Shown one piece after another: positions 50,901 to 64,000 of a stretch of 64,000 nucleotides of DNA. How positions within the stretch are numbered: the first letter of the stretch is position 1; each line of letters opens with the position of its first letter. Below the pieces are notes generated by a model, which searched no databases, was not told the origin of the DNA, and saw nothing but the letters and a program-made list of their open reading frames with translations. Location of the stretch: contig JH720335.1 in NCBI GenBank assembly GCA_000231825.2, positions 1 through 64,000 of the forward strand, given 5' to 3'. Made by a program: the position numbers and the translations under genes. This stretch comes from Tetrahymena elliotti 4EA. Lineage: Eukaryota; Ciliophora; Oligohymenophorea; Hymenostomatida; Tetrahymenidae.

Positions 50901-51080
50901 ACTTATATTAGCCGAAAAAGCTTTTTAATATCTTAAATTTCTTAATTATATCAAACAGCTATTTATCCACCCACTAACGAAGCAGTAATACAATTTACAC
51001 AATAACTAAAGGTTATTGTTGTAATTTGCAAATTATTAATTTGTTTTTTATATAAATTCTATCTCTAATTTTAATATTTT
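47981..51080 (-). CDS. Cyclic-nucleotide-binding-domain protein with Gln/Asn-rich tail, 5' end unresolved
   Basis: Exons read with consistent phases: up to 51080-50561, 50477-50077, 50023-49928, 49872-49359 and 49299-47981 (TGA 47981-47983). A cNMP-binding domain spans the second intron: ESLPFNYDIGYKELKDM, then ILHKGESPQVCLIIVLKGKL, then RIYEAGSIFGLVELVRQTG. A second, weaker copy follows (FKNLSFFSQLSEQNILRVI and EYYMIVLQGKF). The C-terminal 450 residues are extremely rich in Gln and Asn. The upstream part (to 51080) is open but has no in-frame ATG, and TGA at 51081-51083 precedes it; beyond that a further frame (FLNGQLIFYNN and SLFGLISDEI) also looks cNMP-like, so 5' exons are missing from this model. 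Similar to the gene at 55096. Probably a cAMP/cGMP sensor or scaffold; ligand unproven. Confidence 0.62.
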
Positions 51081-51083
51081 TCA

Positions 51084-52238
51084 AATCTCATCAGAAATAA
51101 GCCCAAATAAGCTATTTTCTTAGATCATATCTATATTATTGTAAAATATTAATTATCCATTCAAAAATACTTATTTTTACACTAAAAAAACTTGATTTCT
51201 TTTTTTTCAATTATAAATAATGTAAACCTTCCAAAAAAACCACAAAATTAAAATTATTTCAACCTGTTAATTTATTTTTTTGTTTTTTAAACAGTTTTAT
51301 TGGGAAATTGATAAAGATGAGTGTTAAAAATATAAAGTAAAGTACATTTTTCTTAAATAGGTAAAAATTTAAAAAATTTAAATGCTTAATTTATCTATTT
51401 TCAAAAGTTCTTTTTTTAAGTATTAAAAATATTATTGATCCATTATTTTACAATTTCTAATTATTTTTAAATTCAAATAGTTATGAATAAGAAATTAGCA
51501 GTTAATGCTTTCTCTTATTCAAATAAATAACAAAAATAAGTTTTTATTAAAAAATAAGCATAAACTGAGATTGATTTTAGTAAAAGTTAAAATATTTTTT
51601 AAATCATGCAATAATTGTCTTTAATATCTAAAAATAAAAAATTATTTTGAGTCTTCTAATAATTGTCTTTAATATCTAAAAATAAAAAATTATTTTGAGT
51701 CTTCTAATAATTGTCTTTAATATCTAAAAATAAAAAATTATTTTGAGTCTTCTAATATACTGCATTTTATTAAATATTAAATCTGTCTAACATCATAAAA
51801 TTCAACTGCATTTTAAAAAATATAATGAGAGATAAAATTTTGTTCTTCTAATATAAAAGACCTCTAAATATTACATCTAATCCTTATTCATCTCTAAAGT
51901 GATACTAATCTTTCCAAAATAATGATAATGACTAGAATAATTTAAGGATAAGATAAAAATTAAGAAAGGAACAATTATCTATATATTTTTTCCAAAATTT
52001 TTTGTGAGATAAAAATAGATTTAATGTAATTAAAATAAATATCAATTTATTCTAATTGTTCTCAAATAATTTTATTTAAGTATTTACCATTATTCGATAA
52101 AAAAATAATTTTTTTGATTAAAAAATAGAAAAGTAAAATAAATATCACAAAAATGAAAAAATAAAAAATAAACATTTACATTTTATTTTATTTTAAGATT
52201 TTCATCATAATAGCTTTAAAATTCTATTTTTATTTGCT
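51084..52238. other. Intergenic with tandem repeat
   Basis: AT-rich; the part up to about 51170 may hold the 5' exon of the neighbouring minus-strand gene. A 48-bp triplicated repeat sits at 51611-51757. Otherwise nothing recognised. Confidence 0.45.
51611..51757. repeat. 48-bp x 3 tandem repeat
   Basis: The unit starting ataattgtctttaatatcta and ending gagtcttcta recurs three times with exact 48-base period (attgtct at 51614, 51662 and 51710), practically identical between copies. It lies in non-coding sequence between two minus-strand genes. Confidence 0.95.
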
Positions 52239-53415
<1,177 letters not shown>

Positions 53416-55095
53416 TTTATTAGTTTGTTATTTTTTCGTACTTTTGTTTAATTTTATTTTTATTTTAATTAATAATTTGAATTTTAACTTTCACCACAAA
53501 CACAAATTTAATTAATCTTATCGAATTTTTCCAGAAAATTTATTTACTCAAAAAAAATTTGAAGGTTCAATTTATTTACTCTAAAAAAATTTGAAGTTCT
53601 AAATTAAATAACAATAACAAAATACAAATAACACTCAAAAAATGTTCTAATATTTAATCTATTCTAATCAAAGCACTTTTTTAAAAAAATAAAAATGTTT
53701 TTTGCTGATTGCTTTTGTTTTTAATAAATGAAAAAAAGTAATGAATAAAATAATTTTTTTTTAAATTTAATTTTAAATGAAAGTAATTCAATTTGTTTCT
53801 AGATCAATTAAAGAATTTTTTGTTACTAAAAATTAATTATAAGTTTTAACTTCAATATCATTAATTTTTCATGTAACTATTTTGAATAAAATGTAAAAAA
53901 AAAATAAATTCTAATAACAAAATGCATTCTAAATTTTAAAATAAATAATTTATTCTTTAACCTTAAGTTATAAATGATGGTATTGGTTTTTGAAAAATTT
54001 TAAAGCTTACTTATTATTAATTTAATATTCATTCATTCTAAAATAAAAAATATGTTATTTATTAAAATATTCAATTTTATTGTAAGCATGAAAAAGTTAA
54101 CAGAAAACCTAAATAAAACTCACATTCTTTTTGATACATCTATTTTCTAATAATGATAATGAAACGTAAAAATTTTTTTGGTTATTTTTTTCAAGTTAAA
54201 CTTTATCTATTAATTTAGGTTAATTTTTATCTCGACTTTCTTTTTTAAAATAAAGAATAAATTTTATTGATAACCATATTTAAATATATTTTAATTAAAA
54301 AAACTTACTCAGTAAATTGTTTTTATTCTAGCTTTTTCTTTGTGAAATCGATTTTTATTTACATCATCAAAATTAAATTTCAATCCTTTTAAAAATATTT
54401 TTTCACATTATTTCCAATCTCTACTTTTTATGTGACAAAAGGTAAAATGATTGAATAAAAGCTTGTAAAAAAGCATTTAAAAATCTTAATTTTATGATAT
54501 TATCTAGTTGTTATTAAAATATAAAAGAATTAATTATTTAGTTATTTCAAAAATGATTTTTAATAGATCTCAACTAACCTTTTAAACTTGAATCGTTAAC
54601 TTTTTCCTATAAAATGTAAAATGCCACAGAAACTCATAAAGTGATAAAGTTACCTGTAATTTACTAATTAAAAAGAATAGATTTTATAATTATTAATTTC
54701 AAGTTTTTATATTGAAAATGAGAAAATTACATACTAATTAATATCTAAATAACACAATGTTGATTATGAAAAATATTTAAATAAATAAATTGAATGGAAT
54801 AATTAAGTAAAATAAATTTAGTAGTAATTTACTCAATTAAATTTGTGTATATAACTATGACTGATGTATATAAATACTAATTTTAAGATTTATTAATCAT
54901 TGGTAAATTAATAGCCAATAATAATTTTTGTAATTAAAAACAAAAGAAATTATTACGTAGATATTAATTGACTATTAATTAAAATATCGAAATTATTATT
55001 TGAGATCGATTTTACCTAATCATTCTATTTTAAGTAAATAATTTCTCTAAAAAGATTGAATAAACAAACCAAAAACGAATAAATTTTGGTTCAAG
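53416..55095. other. Intergenic between divergent genes
   Basis: About 1.7 kb, very AT-rich, upstream of both flanking genes. It includes a 32-bp direct repeat at 53538-53600 (attatttactc...tttgaag type, see separate entry). No gene recognised. Confidence 0.5.
53538..53600. repeat. 32-bp direct repeat upstream of the Old Yellow Enzyme gene
   Basis: Two adjacent copies of a unit beginning atttatttactc and ending tttgaaggttca or tttgaagttct lie 120-185 bases upstream of the Old Yellow Enzyme start. They differ by a few bases. They might be a promoter element or a simple duplication. Confidence 0.7.
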
Positions 55096-58000
55096 ATGGA
55101 TGTTGAAGAAAGAAAAGAACTCCTTAATCTTATTTTCGATAGCGATATTATTTATCAAATATCATACAGCATGTGTATTAATGCTTTAAAGTAAATATTT
55201 TATTTTTTACTCTCAGTTATAAACTAAATTGTAAATCAGCTTTTATTGATTATTTCATTTTGATGTCTTTTATAGAAAATCAGATAAGATGAAATAAGAA
55301 GAAGATCTTTATGTTATAGAGTAGAATCTTGGAGAAATAAATGGATTCTTTAAAGAAATAAAAAAATAAAATAATTTCAGCAACTATATGAATCTTTTGA
55401 GGCATTTAGACTATGTTTAAAAACCAAAATACTCTACAGTTTTCAATTTTGATGATAATCCAGATTAAATATATTTTATTATGAAAGGTATTTTACATTT
55501 ATTCTTTTTATCTATATAAATGATAAAATTATTTCTTATTGATTTAGTAAAATTTGGTTGCTTTTATATACTTATTTTTATATTGTTTTAGGTGAAGTTT
55601 GTGTGCTTTTACCTGATACGAATTATGAATTCAATAGATATTCTATGGATATTAAAAGAAGTGCTTAAAAGAAATTATAAAGCTTACAGAACAGACACTC
55701 AGAGCTCAAAAATATATTTGAATAACACAGTAATCCTAATTTTTAGATTAAAAGGGTTTATAAGAATCCTAGTGATGATGAGGATGATGAAGATGAGTAA
55801 CAAGATGAAGAAGCTTAATAGCCTTGGGGATATGATAATCAAATAATTAATTTAATACATCCATAATTCTTTTGTGCTTAAATATTAAAAAAAGATGATT
55901 ACTTTGGTGAAATTGGTGTTGAATTTAATGTTCCTAGATCAGCAACAATAGTCTGTAAAACAGATTGTGAGTTTGCAGTCTTATCTGCTAAAGCTTATTT
56001 TTCTGAGATAAACAACAAGTTTCATTCAGAAGATGTAATATTTATTTTTTCATATTCAATAAAGCTTCACTAAATTCATTTAATAAGTATATTATAATAA
56101 CATATTTTTATCAATTAAAAAAACAATATAAATTTTTGTAATTTTGTGATCATAAATAAGTGAGAAGTAAGCCATTTACTAATTTATATTAAATGATGAA
56201 ATGGCTGAAATCAAACAAAATAAATTGAAAAGTAAATTTTTTGGATGTGTGAAAATTTTATTTTTATTTAAATAGAAATTTGTAACAAGACTAAGAGGTA
56301 TAAACAGTATGTTCAAAACAATGAGTAAATAAATGATAAATGTATTTGCAAGCTAAACATAAGTGGAAATATGCAACAGCCATACAGAGATTTTTTAAAT
56401 GAATGAAAAAGCAGATTATATTTATTTCATAGAGAAAGGAGAGGTTGAAATAAGCCAAAAATATTACTATCAAGATTTAAGATTACCAAGTGAAGATATG
56501 GATGTTAATCCTATTTATTAAGAGCCGGCATAGTTAAATAGCATTTCTGAATTCTAAGTATATAAATTAAAAGCTGCTATTTTATGTAATTTAATTATCT
56601 AATTTCACTTTTTCAATGGTTTTTGATCAGAAAAAGGATAATATTTTGGAGAGGATGGAATTATCTTTAAGAAATAAGAAGGACGTAGAGTAACTTCTGC
56701 TTATGCTAGGACTCAGTGCATTTTACTAAAAATTAAAAAAGATTTCTTCTACAATAATTTTAAAGCTTTTTTTGAGAGTGATAAACTGACTGAAGCAATC
56801 ATCTAAGAGAATTTAAAGGCAATAAAAATGAAAACATAAGAAAATGAAGAATATGAGTAGTATTATTGCAGTGCAATAAGTAAAAAGATAAAAGAGTTGA
56901 AGAATCAAAAAGAAAATGACCAAAAAGGAAATAGTCCACAATATAATAGATAGGAAACACAATTATCAGAAATGATAAAAGAAGAAGATGATATCATGAA
57001 CACAAAAAAGATGAAAAAAAACTTGTTTGAGCTATACAGAGATGAAAGAACAAGATATTTTAATTAAAGTAAAAACACCCTTACCCCTTCAACTACTTAT
57101 AAGAAAGAACATTTATAAATATCTCCTTAAGCTTATTAAAAAAGATCAACATTAAAATTTGACAATGAAAACTGCAGTAGTTAATTTGATAATATCTTAG
57201 AGGACTATCTTTATCCTTAAGTAAATATGGGTCTTAACCCTAATTTATTCATTAAGTAAGCTTATTTTATCAAATAATTATAATTGACTTTATTGTTTTA
57301 TTACCCATAGATAAAAGAAAAAGAAATTTAAAAATGGGAGATCATCTGTTTCATAAGTTACTATTAAGACTCCTAAAGAATTTATTTAAGAAACTCCATC
57401 AATCACTTTCAACTAATTTGAAGAGTCTTAAACATCTCTAAAAATAAAAGTAACCTAAACACTGTCTAATAATCCTTAGTAATCTATGAATAAAATTCAA
57501 TCTAATACCACCAACAAAGTTTAAAAAACTCGATCTAATTAACAAACTCCAGTAAAAATGAATACACCACACCAAACAAGAGCTCAAAGTGCCCTGGCTA
57601 AAAAGTAAATTTATTTAAAATTTAAGTAAATTAATTTACATTATTTAAAAAGCTTGAAAAATGCTTTTCCCTGGGAATAAAACTAACAGCATCACTATGA
57701 AATCAATTAATCTAAAAGCTAAAATCAACCTCATTTTTTTGGGTAAAACTTTGCCATAAAAATTTTGCAAACAGGTTAGATATTTTAAGATTTTCAAAGC
57801 CCACCTAAGATATCAAACTAAAATAATATGAATACAATTTAATAACAAATACAATCAGTAAAATAGTATCCAGAGAAATAAAATTAATTTGATAAATTTA
57901 CCTCTAAAAGTTCTCTATACTATATTAATACTAAGAGGTCTGCAATACATAGCAAGTCTGCTTCTTAAGGAGGGCCTTACAGTATTACTCGCTCTCTAAA

Positions 58001-58541
58001 AGAAGATGAAAAAATGAATTAAACTTAAACATAAACTGATAAAAATAATTTGTTGAATAAATCAAGAAATTCATAATCTCATTCTATAATACATGAAGTT
58101 AAATAAAAAACTCCAGCCAAAGAAAAATATGGAATAGATAGCAAATTCTTGATAAAAGAGAAGCTAAATTTTTTGATAAATGCAAGAGAAAAGATAGATT
58201 AACACTCACATCATTTGTACCACAAACCACTAATGAAAATTAAAAGTATGAATGCTGTATCTTACAAAACAGGCTAAATACCAGTCAATTAAATTAAGAA
58301 ATTCTCTACATTAAATGCATAAGAACTAATGAAGAGTATCAACTAGTCTAATATAAATAGTAACAATTTAAATAGTTCTAATCTCAAATCCCCATTAACA
58401 ATAAAAGGAAGAGATAATAAAATAAACTCTAGTGTGACTTCATTCTTTACCTTTATGTCTTAATAAAAAACTAATCCTTAAAATAACAATTTCTTAGGAA
58501 TACATAAAAAAGTAAACAGCTTTAGCATACAAAATCAGTGA
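55096..58541 (+). CDS. Protein with two cyclic-nucleotide-binding domains
   Basis: Exons 55096-55190, 55276-55487, 55592-56034, 56276-56585, 56631-57255, 57311-57604 and 57653-58541 give about 955 residues (the 48-nt gap 57605-57652 is in frame and could also be coding). Domain 1: STVFNFDDNPDQIYFIMKGE, an acidic insertion rich in Asp/Glu, then KKDDYFGEIGVEFNVPRSAT. Domain 2: EIFQMNEKADYIYFIEKGEV, then ILQKGQYFGEDGIIFKKQEG. The phosphate-binding arginine is present as PRSAT in domain 1 and RRVTSAY in domain 2. The C-terminal 500 residues are Ser/Gln/Asn-rich. There is no kinase or channel part, so it is not a PKA/PKG catalytic gene; the Glu of the cassette (FGE) is conserved in both. Probably a cAMP/cGMP-responsive regulatory protein, perhaps ciliary. 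Confidence 0.82.
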
Positions 58542-59730
58542 AGCAAGCATTTTAATTACTTAATCTCTATAAAAAATAAAACCATCTAAAATACCTTTTA
58601 ATAACTCTATTCTATTCACCTATTTATTAATAATTCAAAAAAATATTAAATAAAAATAACAAAAATTATTTTAAAGTATTCTTAATCAAACAAAAATGCA
58701 AATAAAATTGATTGTATTTGACGAACAAAACTTTATTTTGTTTTTAGAAATTCTTTTAATCAATCAATTTTATTTATAAAATTCTTTTTATTTTTTAATC
58801 ATAAGTTGTGTAAATAATCAGAGACACAATCTATCATTTATCAATTTATAATCATCTCATTTTTTTAAATTAATCTGTTTAAAAAGCAAACATAAAAAAT
58901 CATTTTTAATTATTATTTTCTGAACTTTATGTAAATTCTTTTTAATTTTCCTTCAAATCTATCTTCTCCTTTTGTTAAATTTATAAAAATGAAAACAAAC
59001 ATGTTTTTATGTTTATTTATTTAATTACTATTATGCTATTTTAATAATTTTGTTTGCATGATGTCAAATTAAAAATTGAAAGTAGTTATAAAGGCATAAA
59101 GTCTTAACAACCTTAAAGTTTATAATGAAGCAGTTAAATTTTATATTAAAAATTAAATTTGGTGAAAAGGAAATTTAAAAATCTTTTCTGTCTATGGTTT
59201 TTGTCATTTTGAGATGAAATAAATTTGTTTTATTTTTGATGAGAAAAATATATTTTAGAAATACTTAAAGTGCATTAGAAATTTTATTAATGTAAAGATA
59301 GAGTAAAAAGCTGTTTAACGATTTTACATTTCGTAAACTTACCTTTGAATAATATAAGATAAGTAATCATTGAAAAGCAGAAAAGTTAAATGAAAGTAAA
59401 AATAATTCTGATAAAAAACTAGAGTTTTTGGGCGTATGTAATTGTATTAAAGATTATAGAGAATGGAATAAAAAGTACTTAATTATTGTAAAAATAATAA
59501 ATTTACTTTTTATGAATTTAAAGCTAATTAATTGGCAATATATTTTCAAAGAGAAAAAACAATTAATAGCATTTATTTTTTCAAAGCAAATTTCTTTCAA
59601 ATTTGTTATTAATTTTATTAATAATTTAAATAGTTCTACTTTTTAGCAAATTGATAGCAGCTATTATTGAAAGGTAGGATTGAAGTTATTTTTTACAAAT
59701 TAGTAATCAAGCTTTAAAGGTAAACAAAAA
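58542..59730. other. Intergenic, AT-rich
   Basis: About 1.2 kb between same-strand genes. A short Asn/Lys/Ile-rich open frame near 59430-59650 is not convincing. The promoter of the channel gene should be in the last few hundred bases. Confidence 0.5.
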
Positions 59731-62557
59731 ATGAAGAAGCTTTAAAACAGTCCTCGAGATATAGACTAGAATATTTCAGCAAAGGACGTTAATAGATAAT
59801 CCTAAAATTTATTATTCAAGAACGTACCTTCTTTTATAATAAATGGTCACAAGGGGGAAGATTAAGATATATAAGCTGATGATCAAGAATCAGTTAATTT
59901 AACTGAAAACCCTTTAAATGCATTGGATAACTCTGAAATTTTTAGGAAATCATTTAAGAGAGTTCCAAGCCCTAGAAAGGCTAACAATAACAAGCCTTAA
60001 CTATTTTAATATGAAAATAAAAATGTGTAGGACAGATTATTTACAAATAATACTGAAAACAATAAAAATGATACTGAAAATAATATGGAATAAAGTTTAA
60101 AATACCCTATGTAAGTTGATGATAAGTTAGCATAGTTAAGTTTCAATGGGTGTAATTATAACTTCAAAACGATGATGACTGGATAGCTCAATTAATCAAA
60201 AAAATATATCGAGTGCTAAAGTCCAGCTCTATCAATAAAATATGAAGGAAGAAAATCTAAAGATGTAAATACAATAAGTCCAAATAAAGAAAGTACTTTT
60301 TCTCATGGCAAGCCCAGATCAATCACTGATTTTACAAATCCTAAAGCAAAAAAGAGGCTTACCACAGTAATAAAAAGTTAGATTGTAGAATAACTGCAAG
60401 CTAAACAATAAGAAGATTTTGAGAAAGGAAATAAAATTATTATGAAAGTTCTAAAAAATTCATTGGATAGAATGCAAAGAATAGAATTGCATCTCAAAGA
60501 ATTCATTTATAAAATACTTCACAATTCTTAAGTAAGAAATATCATTCATCTTAAATCAGAGGCCTATGATTTGATTAGAGATAAAGCCTTTTACTTTAAG
60601 TAGAAGGATAAATAAAAGCAACACTCTAAATTATTTTTGTTTTGCAACAGCATCTTGAAAAAAACCAAGCGTTGGCCAATTTTAAAAGTATTTATGCCTA
60701 CATCTTCTTATAGGTTAATTTGGGATGCCATTTAGATCTTTTTCACAGTATTATTTCTATTTTTCTATTCAATTTTAATATTCTTTGGCTAAGAATTACA
60801 GACCAGTTAAAGACCTCTACAAGATTATTTTTAATTAGCACTTTACTTATTTATTGGAGATATTGTAGTTAATCTAAACACTGCTTATTTTAATAAAGAT
60901 TTAATTGTCTTAGACAGAAAATTAATTGCTAAAAAATATTTTAAATCTCTATTTATCACAGATGCTATTTGTGTTATTATGTTGGGTTTTAAAATTATCT
61001 TTAGAGCCTCTGATTTCTCTGCAGGAATTGATAACCAAATTATATCTCAAATTAAAAATTTACTTGTATTTTCTAAAATATTTGGATTAAAACAAAAGAG
61101 CCATATGCTTTAAAGTGTATCTGCACTTAAAGACTCTCAAAAACATTTACTTAGGTTGCTAAATAATATCTTCCTAGTCGTTTTAGCTGCTCATATAGGT
61201 AAAATTAATTTATTAAAAATGTTTACTAATTTTAATAATGTAAATGATAATAACTAGTGAGCATTCTCTGGTATTAATTAGCATTATTTGAAGGATATTA
61301 TTATAACTTTAAAGTAACTTGGATATCGAAAATGTAAATTTAAGAAGAAAGCTGGTACACTAAATATATTTATTCTCTCTACTGGTCAGTGACAACTATG
61401 ACCACAGGTATCATAATTTTTTCAGCAAAAATATTTATTTTTAAATTTATGAAAATAAAAGTTGGGTATGGTGACATTTCTGCTTGCAATTATGTTGAAG
61501 CTTTATTCGTTTCAATTATGATGATATTTATGAGTTGTGTTTTTGCTTACTCAATTAATAATATTGGTATTATACTTCAAGCCATCGAAAGAGATACTTA
61601 AGAATTGACAGATAATGTAGCTACTATCCAAAGGTACAGATTTATAAGTTTTTCTACCTTGAAATTTATCAATTTACCCATTGATCGTTTTTAAAATTTA
61701 AAATATTTTAACTAAAAACTTCTTGTTTTCTCGTCAAAAAAGGGAAAAATTATTTAATTTTTAATTCTATTTTTTTTGTAAAATTTAATTAAAAATTTTA
61801 TAAAAGATATTTGAATAGGAAGAATGTAAATGTTGAGCTGAAGAGTCGTATAAGGCATTATCTTTACTTTTTAGCTGAAGAATAAAAAGATAGGAATAAA
61901 GAAATAGAAGACAAAGTCTTCAATAAGTTGTCTAACAAATTGAGAGAAGAAGTTACTAATGAAGTAAACAGTAGAGTTTTGAAGAAATATATGATATTTA
62001 CTAAATAATTTTCAAATGAGACAATTAATAGAATTGTTATGATTATGAAGGAAGTACTTGTTTCTCCAAATGAAATTATTTTTAAAGAAAATTAAGTAGA
62101 TGACTGTGCACTCTACTTAATAGAAAACGGTATAGTAGAAATATAAAATTAAAAGTAAGGATCAGAAACTTCAATTGTAATTAATACTTTGGCATAGAAT
62201 TAATTATTTGGGGAGATATCATTATTTTCTGGGTTAAGCAGGACTGCAACTGCAAGAAGTGTGAACTTATCTACCCTTTACAAAATATCGAGATAAGATT
62301 TAATTGATGTATTAAAACAGAATGATGAAGACTTCTAAAGATTTAAAATGATAAATGAGCAGATTATTTTTTATAAAGACTATTCTTCATTGGGTTTAGA
62401 GTGTTATACATGCAAAAAGTAAGGCCATATAGCCTCACTGTGCTAACTTACTCATCTGCATAGAGATAGGTAATTTGTATCTTTGAGATCTTCATTCTCT
62501 TTGTTTTAGTAAAGAGAAAAAAAAGAGAGGAGAAAGTCAAAGAAGTAAATTTATTGA
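59731..62557 (+). CDS. Cyclic-nucleotide-gated-type potassium channel
   Basis: Exons 59731-61198, 61282-61407, 61462-61633 and 61807-62557 give 838 residues. Membrane segments start at about residue 330 (LIWDAIQIFFTVLFLFFYSI). The pore is complete: SLYWSVTTMTTVGYGD, with VGYGD at 532-536, so potassium selectivity is expected; S6 follows (FAYSINNIGIIL). A C-linker with RIRHYLYFLAEEQ leads to a cNMP-binding domain (LYLIENGIVEIQ, then LFGEISLFSGLSRTATARS). After this comes a zinc-knuckle-like CYTC...GH...C (residues 788-801). The voltage-sensor S4 looks weak, with few regular Arg/Lys. An intron splits the Val codon of VGYGD. The frame ends at TGA 62555-62557 but continues open in the same frame to the window end (see the next entry), so the true C terminus is uncertain. 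Confidence 0.88.
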
Positions 62558-62560
62558 AAG

Positions 62561-64000
62561 ATGGATGATAAAAAATACTAAAATGAATTTTTTTAAATTT
62601 AAAGAAAAGCAATCATTTTAAACAAAAAAGCTTATTTAGAAATCAAAAGAAGGTTGTTTTCTGATTAGAGTGATGACGATGATGAAGAGGATAGTTCTTT
62701 TTAAACCAGGTATGATGAAGCTAATTAATATTAAGATGAGGATGATGACTCTAATTCAAATTATGACAAAACAAGCATGTCAAAATCAATGGAATATGTC
62801 TTAGATGATGAAAATTTAGTTGAAAAAAATGTAAAGGAGTAAAGAAGTCGTTTATTCAATATTGATGACTATGAAAGAAATTCAGAATTATGTATTTCAA
62901 GAGATTTAGAAAATTCTATGATACAGTCAAAAGCTCCTTCCAAAAAAAGATAAACAATAAAGCAGCCTTCAAAAGATGTTAATAAAGATGGTAATAGAGA
63001 TATTAATGGCGATGAATAGACAGAGAAGACAGAAAAAAAGATCATGAAAATGAATAAAAAAGCAAATAAAAAAATAGATAAATAATCATAAAAGATTGAA
63101 ATACGTCTATCATTAATAGAAAATAGTCCTATTTAGCAGTCTATGGAATCAACATAGCAAATTAGAAACAACTACAAAAAGAGGATAACTTCTAAATCAG
63201 AAAAAGATACTACTTCATTAGATTATAATTATTGTGATTAAAAAAGTGAATTGGATCTTAATTCTAAAATTTTAAATGCCACAAGGACAATAGATTATGG
63301 TGATAACGAACATAATTTATCATCAATAAATTATACTGAGATCGATAAACGAAGTGAGAGAAGCATTTCTACCAAAAATAAAAATTTTAACATAAGATTT
63401 TCTAGAGTATAAAATAATGATATGATGCTCTATAATATGAATAATAATGATGACTCGAAGAATTTGAGAATGAATAATAAAGAAAAAAAATCTACCGTTG
63501 CGAATAATGTTCATGAATTATATTTATAGCATCTCTCTCCCTATCAGTAGTAATAGGTATAATAGTCAACAGATAAAATATTTTAATTTAATTCAAATCA
63601 ATAAATTGACTATAACTAATACTAGCAAATGAACTAATAATAGCTATTCTAAAATCCAACCGAAAAAGATAGTAATATTATGGATAGTTTTGATAATTAG
63701 AAAGAATATTCTAAGTTCTTTCCTCATAATAATTTATCAAAAATTTTGGAAAAACTTAAGTCTTCGTTGAATGTAAGAAAAAATAAATCTAAAGTTCAAA
63801 ATCCTAACAAACTAAATCGTTTACTTCATGACATTAAAGCTGTAAAGGCTGTAAGGAGATTGAACCTTATTGTAACTGAAGAAAATAAACACAATTTACT
63901 TATTGAATGTAATCCTACATGTGTCGCATATGGTATAGGAGCTAGAGCTAATAACACCTAATTACCATTAAGAAAGAGTTATGATAAGCAGTCAATATTT
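62561..64000 (+). CDS. Asp/Asn/Lys-rich tail or separate gene, runs off the right edge
   Basis: From ATG 62561, two codons after the channel's TGA and in the same frame, an uninterrupted reading frame runs to the end of the window (480 codons). It starts MDDKKYQNEFFQIQRKAI, has acidic runs (DDDDEEDSS), Gln-rich stretches and a basic end region (KSSLNVRKNKSKVQNPNKLN). No domain is recognised. Spacing and frame suggest it is the C-terminal cytoplasmic tail of the channel interrupted by TGA, since ciliate channels of this type often have long disordered tails. A separate gene with a 3-base spacer would be odd in a eukaryote. Incomplete at 64000. Confidence 0.55.

Noticed and set aside
59428..59646. 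An open frame with Cys near its start upstream of the channel
   Set aside because: Composition is Ile/Asn/Lys/Phe typical of translated AT-rich spacer and has no known motif; no link to the channel's first exon.
61389..61601. A continuous frame through the pore region of the channel
   Set aside because: It includes the 54-nt intron 61408-61461. Spliced, the pore reads TTMTTVGYGD, the standard selectivity filter; unspliced it is broken by 18 foreign residues.
62545..62560. A 16-nt intron (gtaaat...gaaag) removing the TGA in the channel tail
   Set aside because: Other introns here are at least 45 nt, and its removal shifts the acidic tail to a frame with unnatural Met/Thr runs.

Overview
The window is nuclear DNA of an oligohymenophorean ciliate, most like Tetrahymena. 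The DNA is strongly AT-rich. The protein families only read through if TAA and TAG are glutamine and TGA is the sole stop. Introns are short (about 45-150 nt, GT...AG, very AT-rich). No rRNA, CRISPR or telomere repeat was seen; I did not find a convincing tRNA. All gene models were built by hand from family motifs and reading-frame arithmetic, so intron edges are predictions.

Layout: a large unnamed minus-strand gene region (184-4772); a damaged DHHC acyltransferase (5775-6585); a Tctex-type dynein light chain (7745-8116, minus); BBS5 (8622-9847); a SET-domain methyltransferase (10274-12405, minus); an RNF170-type RING ligase (13119-14101); a Cgr1-type ribosome-biogenesis protein (15055-15677); a secreted MACPF protein (17127-18251, minus); then a gene-poor stretch with two large paralogous P-loop proteins (20605-22827 and 28475-30535). 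Between those two lie a WD-repeat relic (23659-24960) and a headless aminotransferase (25602-26096). Next come a membrane J-domain protein (31168-32559), a CDK (33181-34361, minus), a PAS/histidine-kinase-like membrane protein (35098-40420, minus), an NDUFAF5 homologue (41519-42905), an ARMC2-like protein with a zinc finger (43331-46122), a Mis18-like protein (46284-47199, minus), a cyclic-nucleotide-binding protein with a Gln/Asn-rich tail (47981-51080, minus), an Old Yellow Enzyme (52239-53415, minus), a protein with two cyclic-nucleotide-binding domains (55096-58541) and a cyclic-nucleotide-gated-type potassium channel running towards the right edge (59731-62557, with an open frame continuing to 64000).

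There is no operon logic; neighbours are independent eukaryotic genes. Two themes recur. Ciliary genes are frequent (BBS5, Tctex light chain, ARMC2). Three genes carry cyclic-nucleotide-binding domains within the last 16 kb, which fits cAMP/cGMP control of ciliary beating and membrane potential in ciliates.

The strongest novelty is a 90-bp near-perfect palindrome flanked by a 6-bp direct repeat, inserted in frame in the first P-loop gene. Removing the element and one repeat copy restores the residues found in the intact paralogue, so it behaves like a miniature fold-back transposon that has become coding sequence. Other notable points are a Mis18-like centromere protein, an ARMC2 protein with an added C2H2 finger, a hybrid histidine kinase with apparently dead catalytic motifs, an NDUFAF5 homologue lacking the usual SAM glycine loop, and decayed tandem copies of a gene's 3' end.
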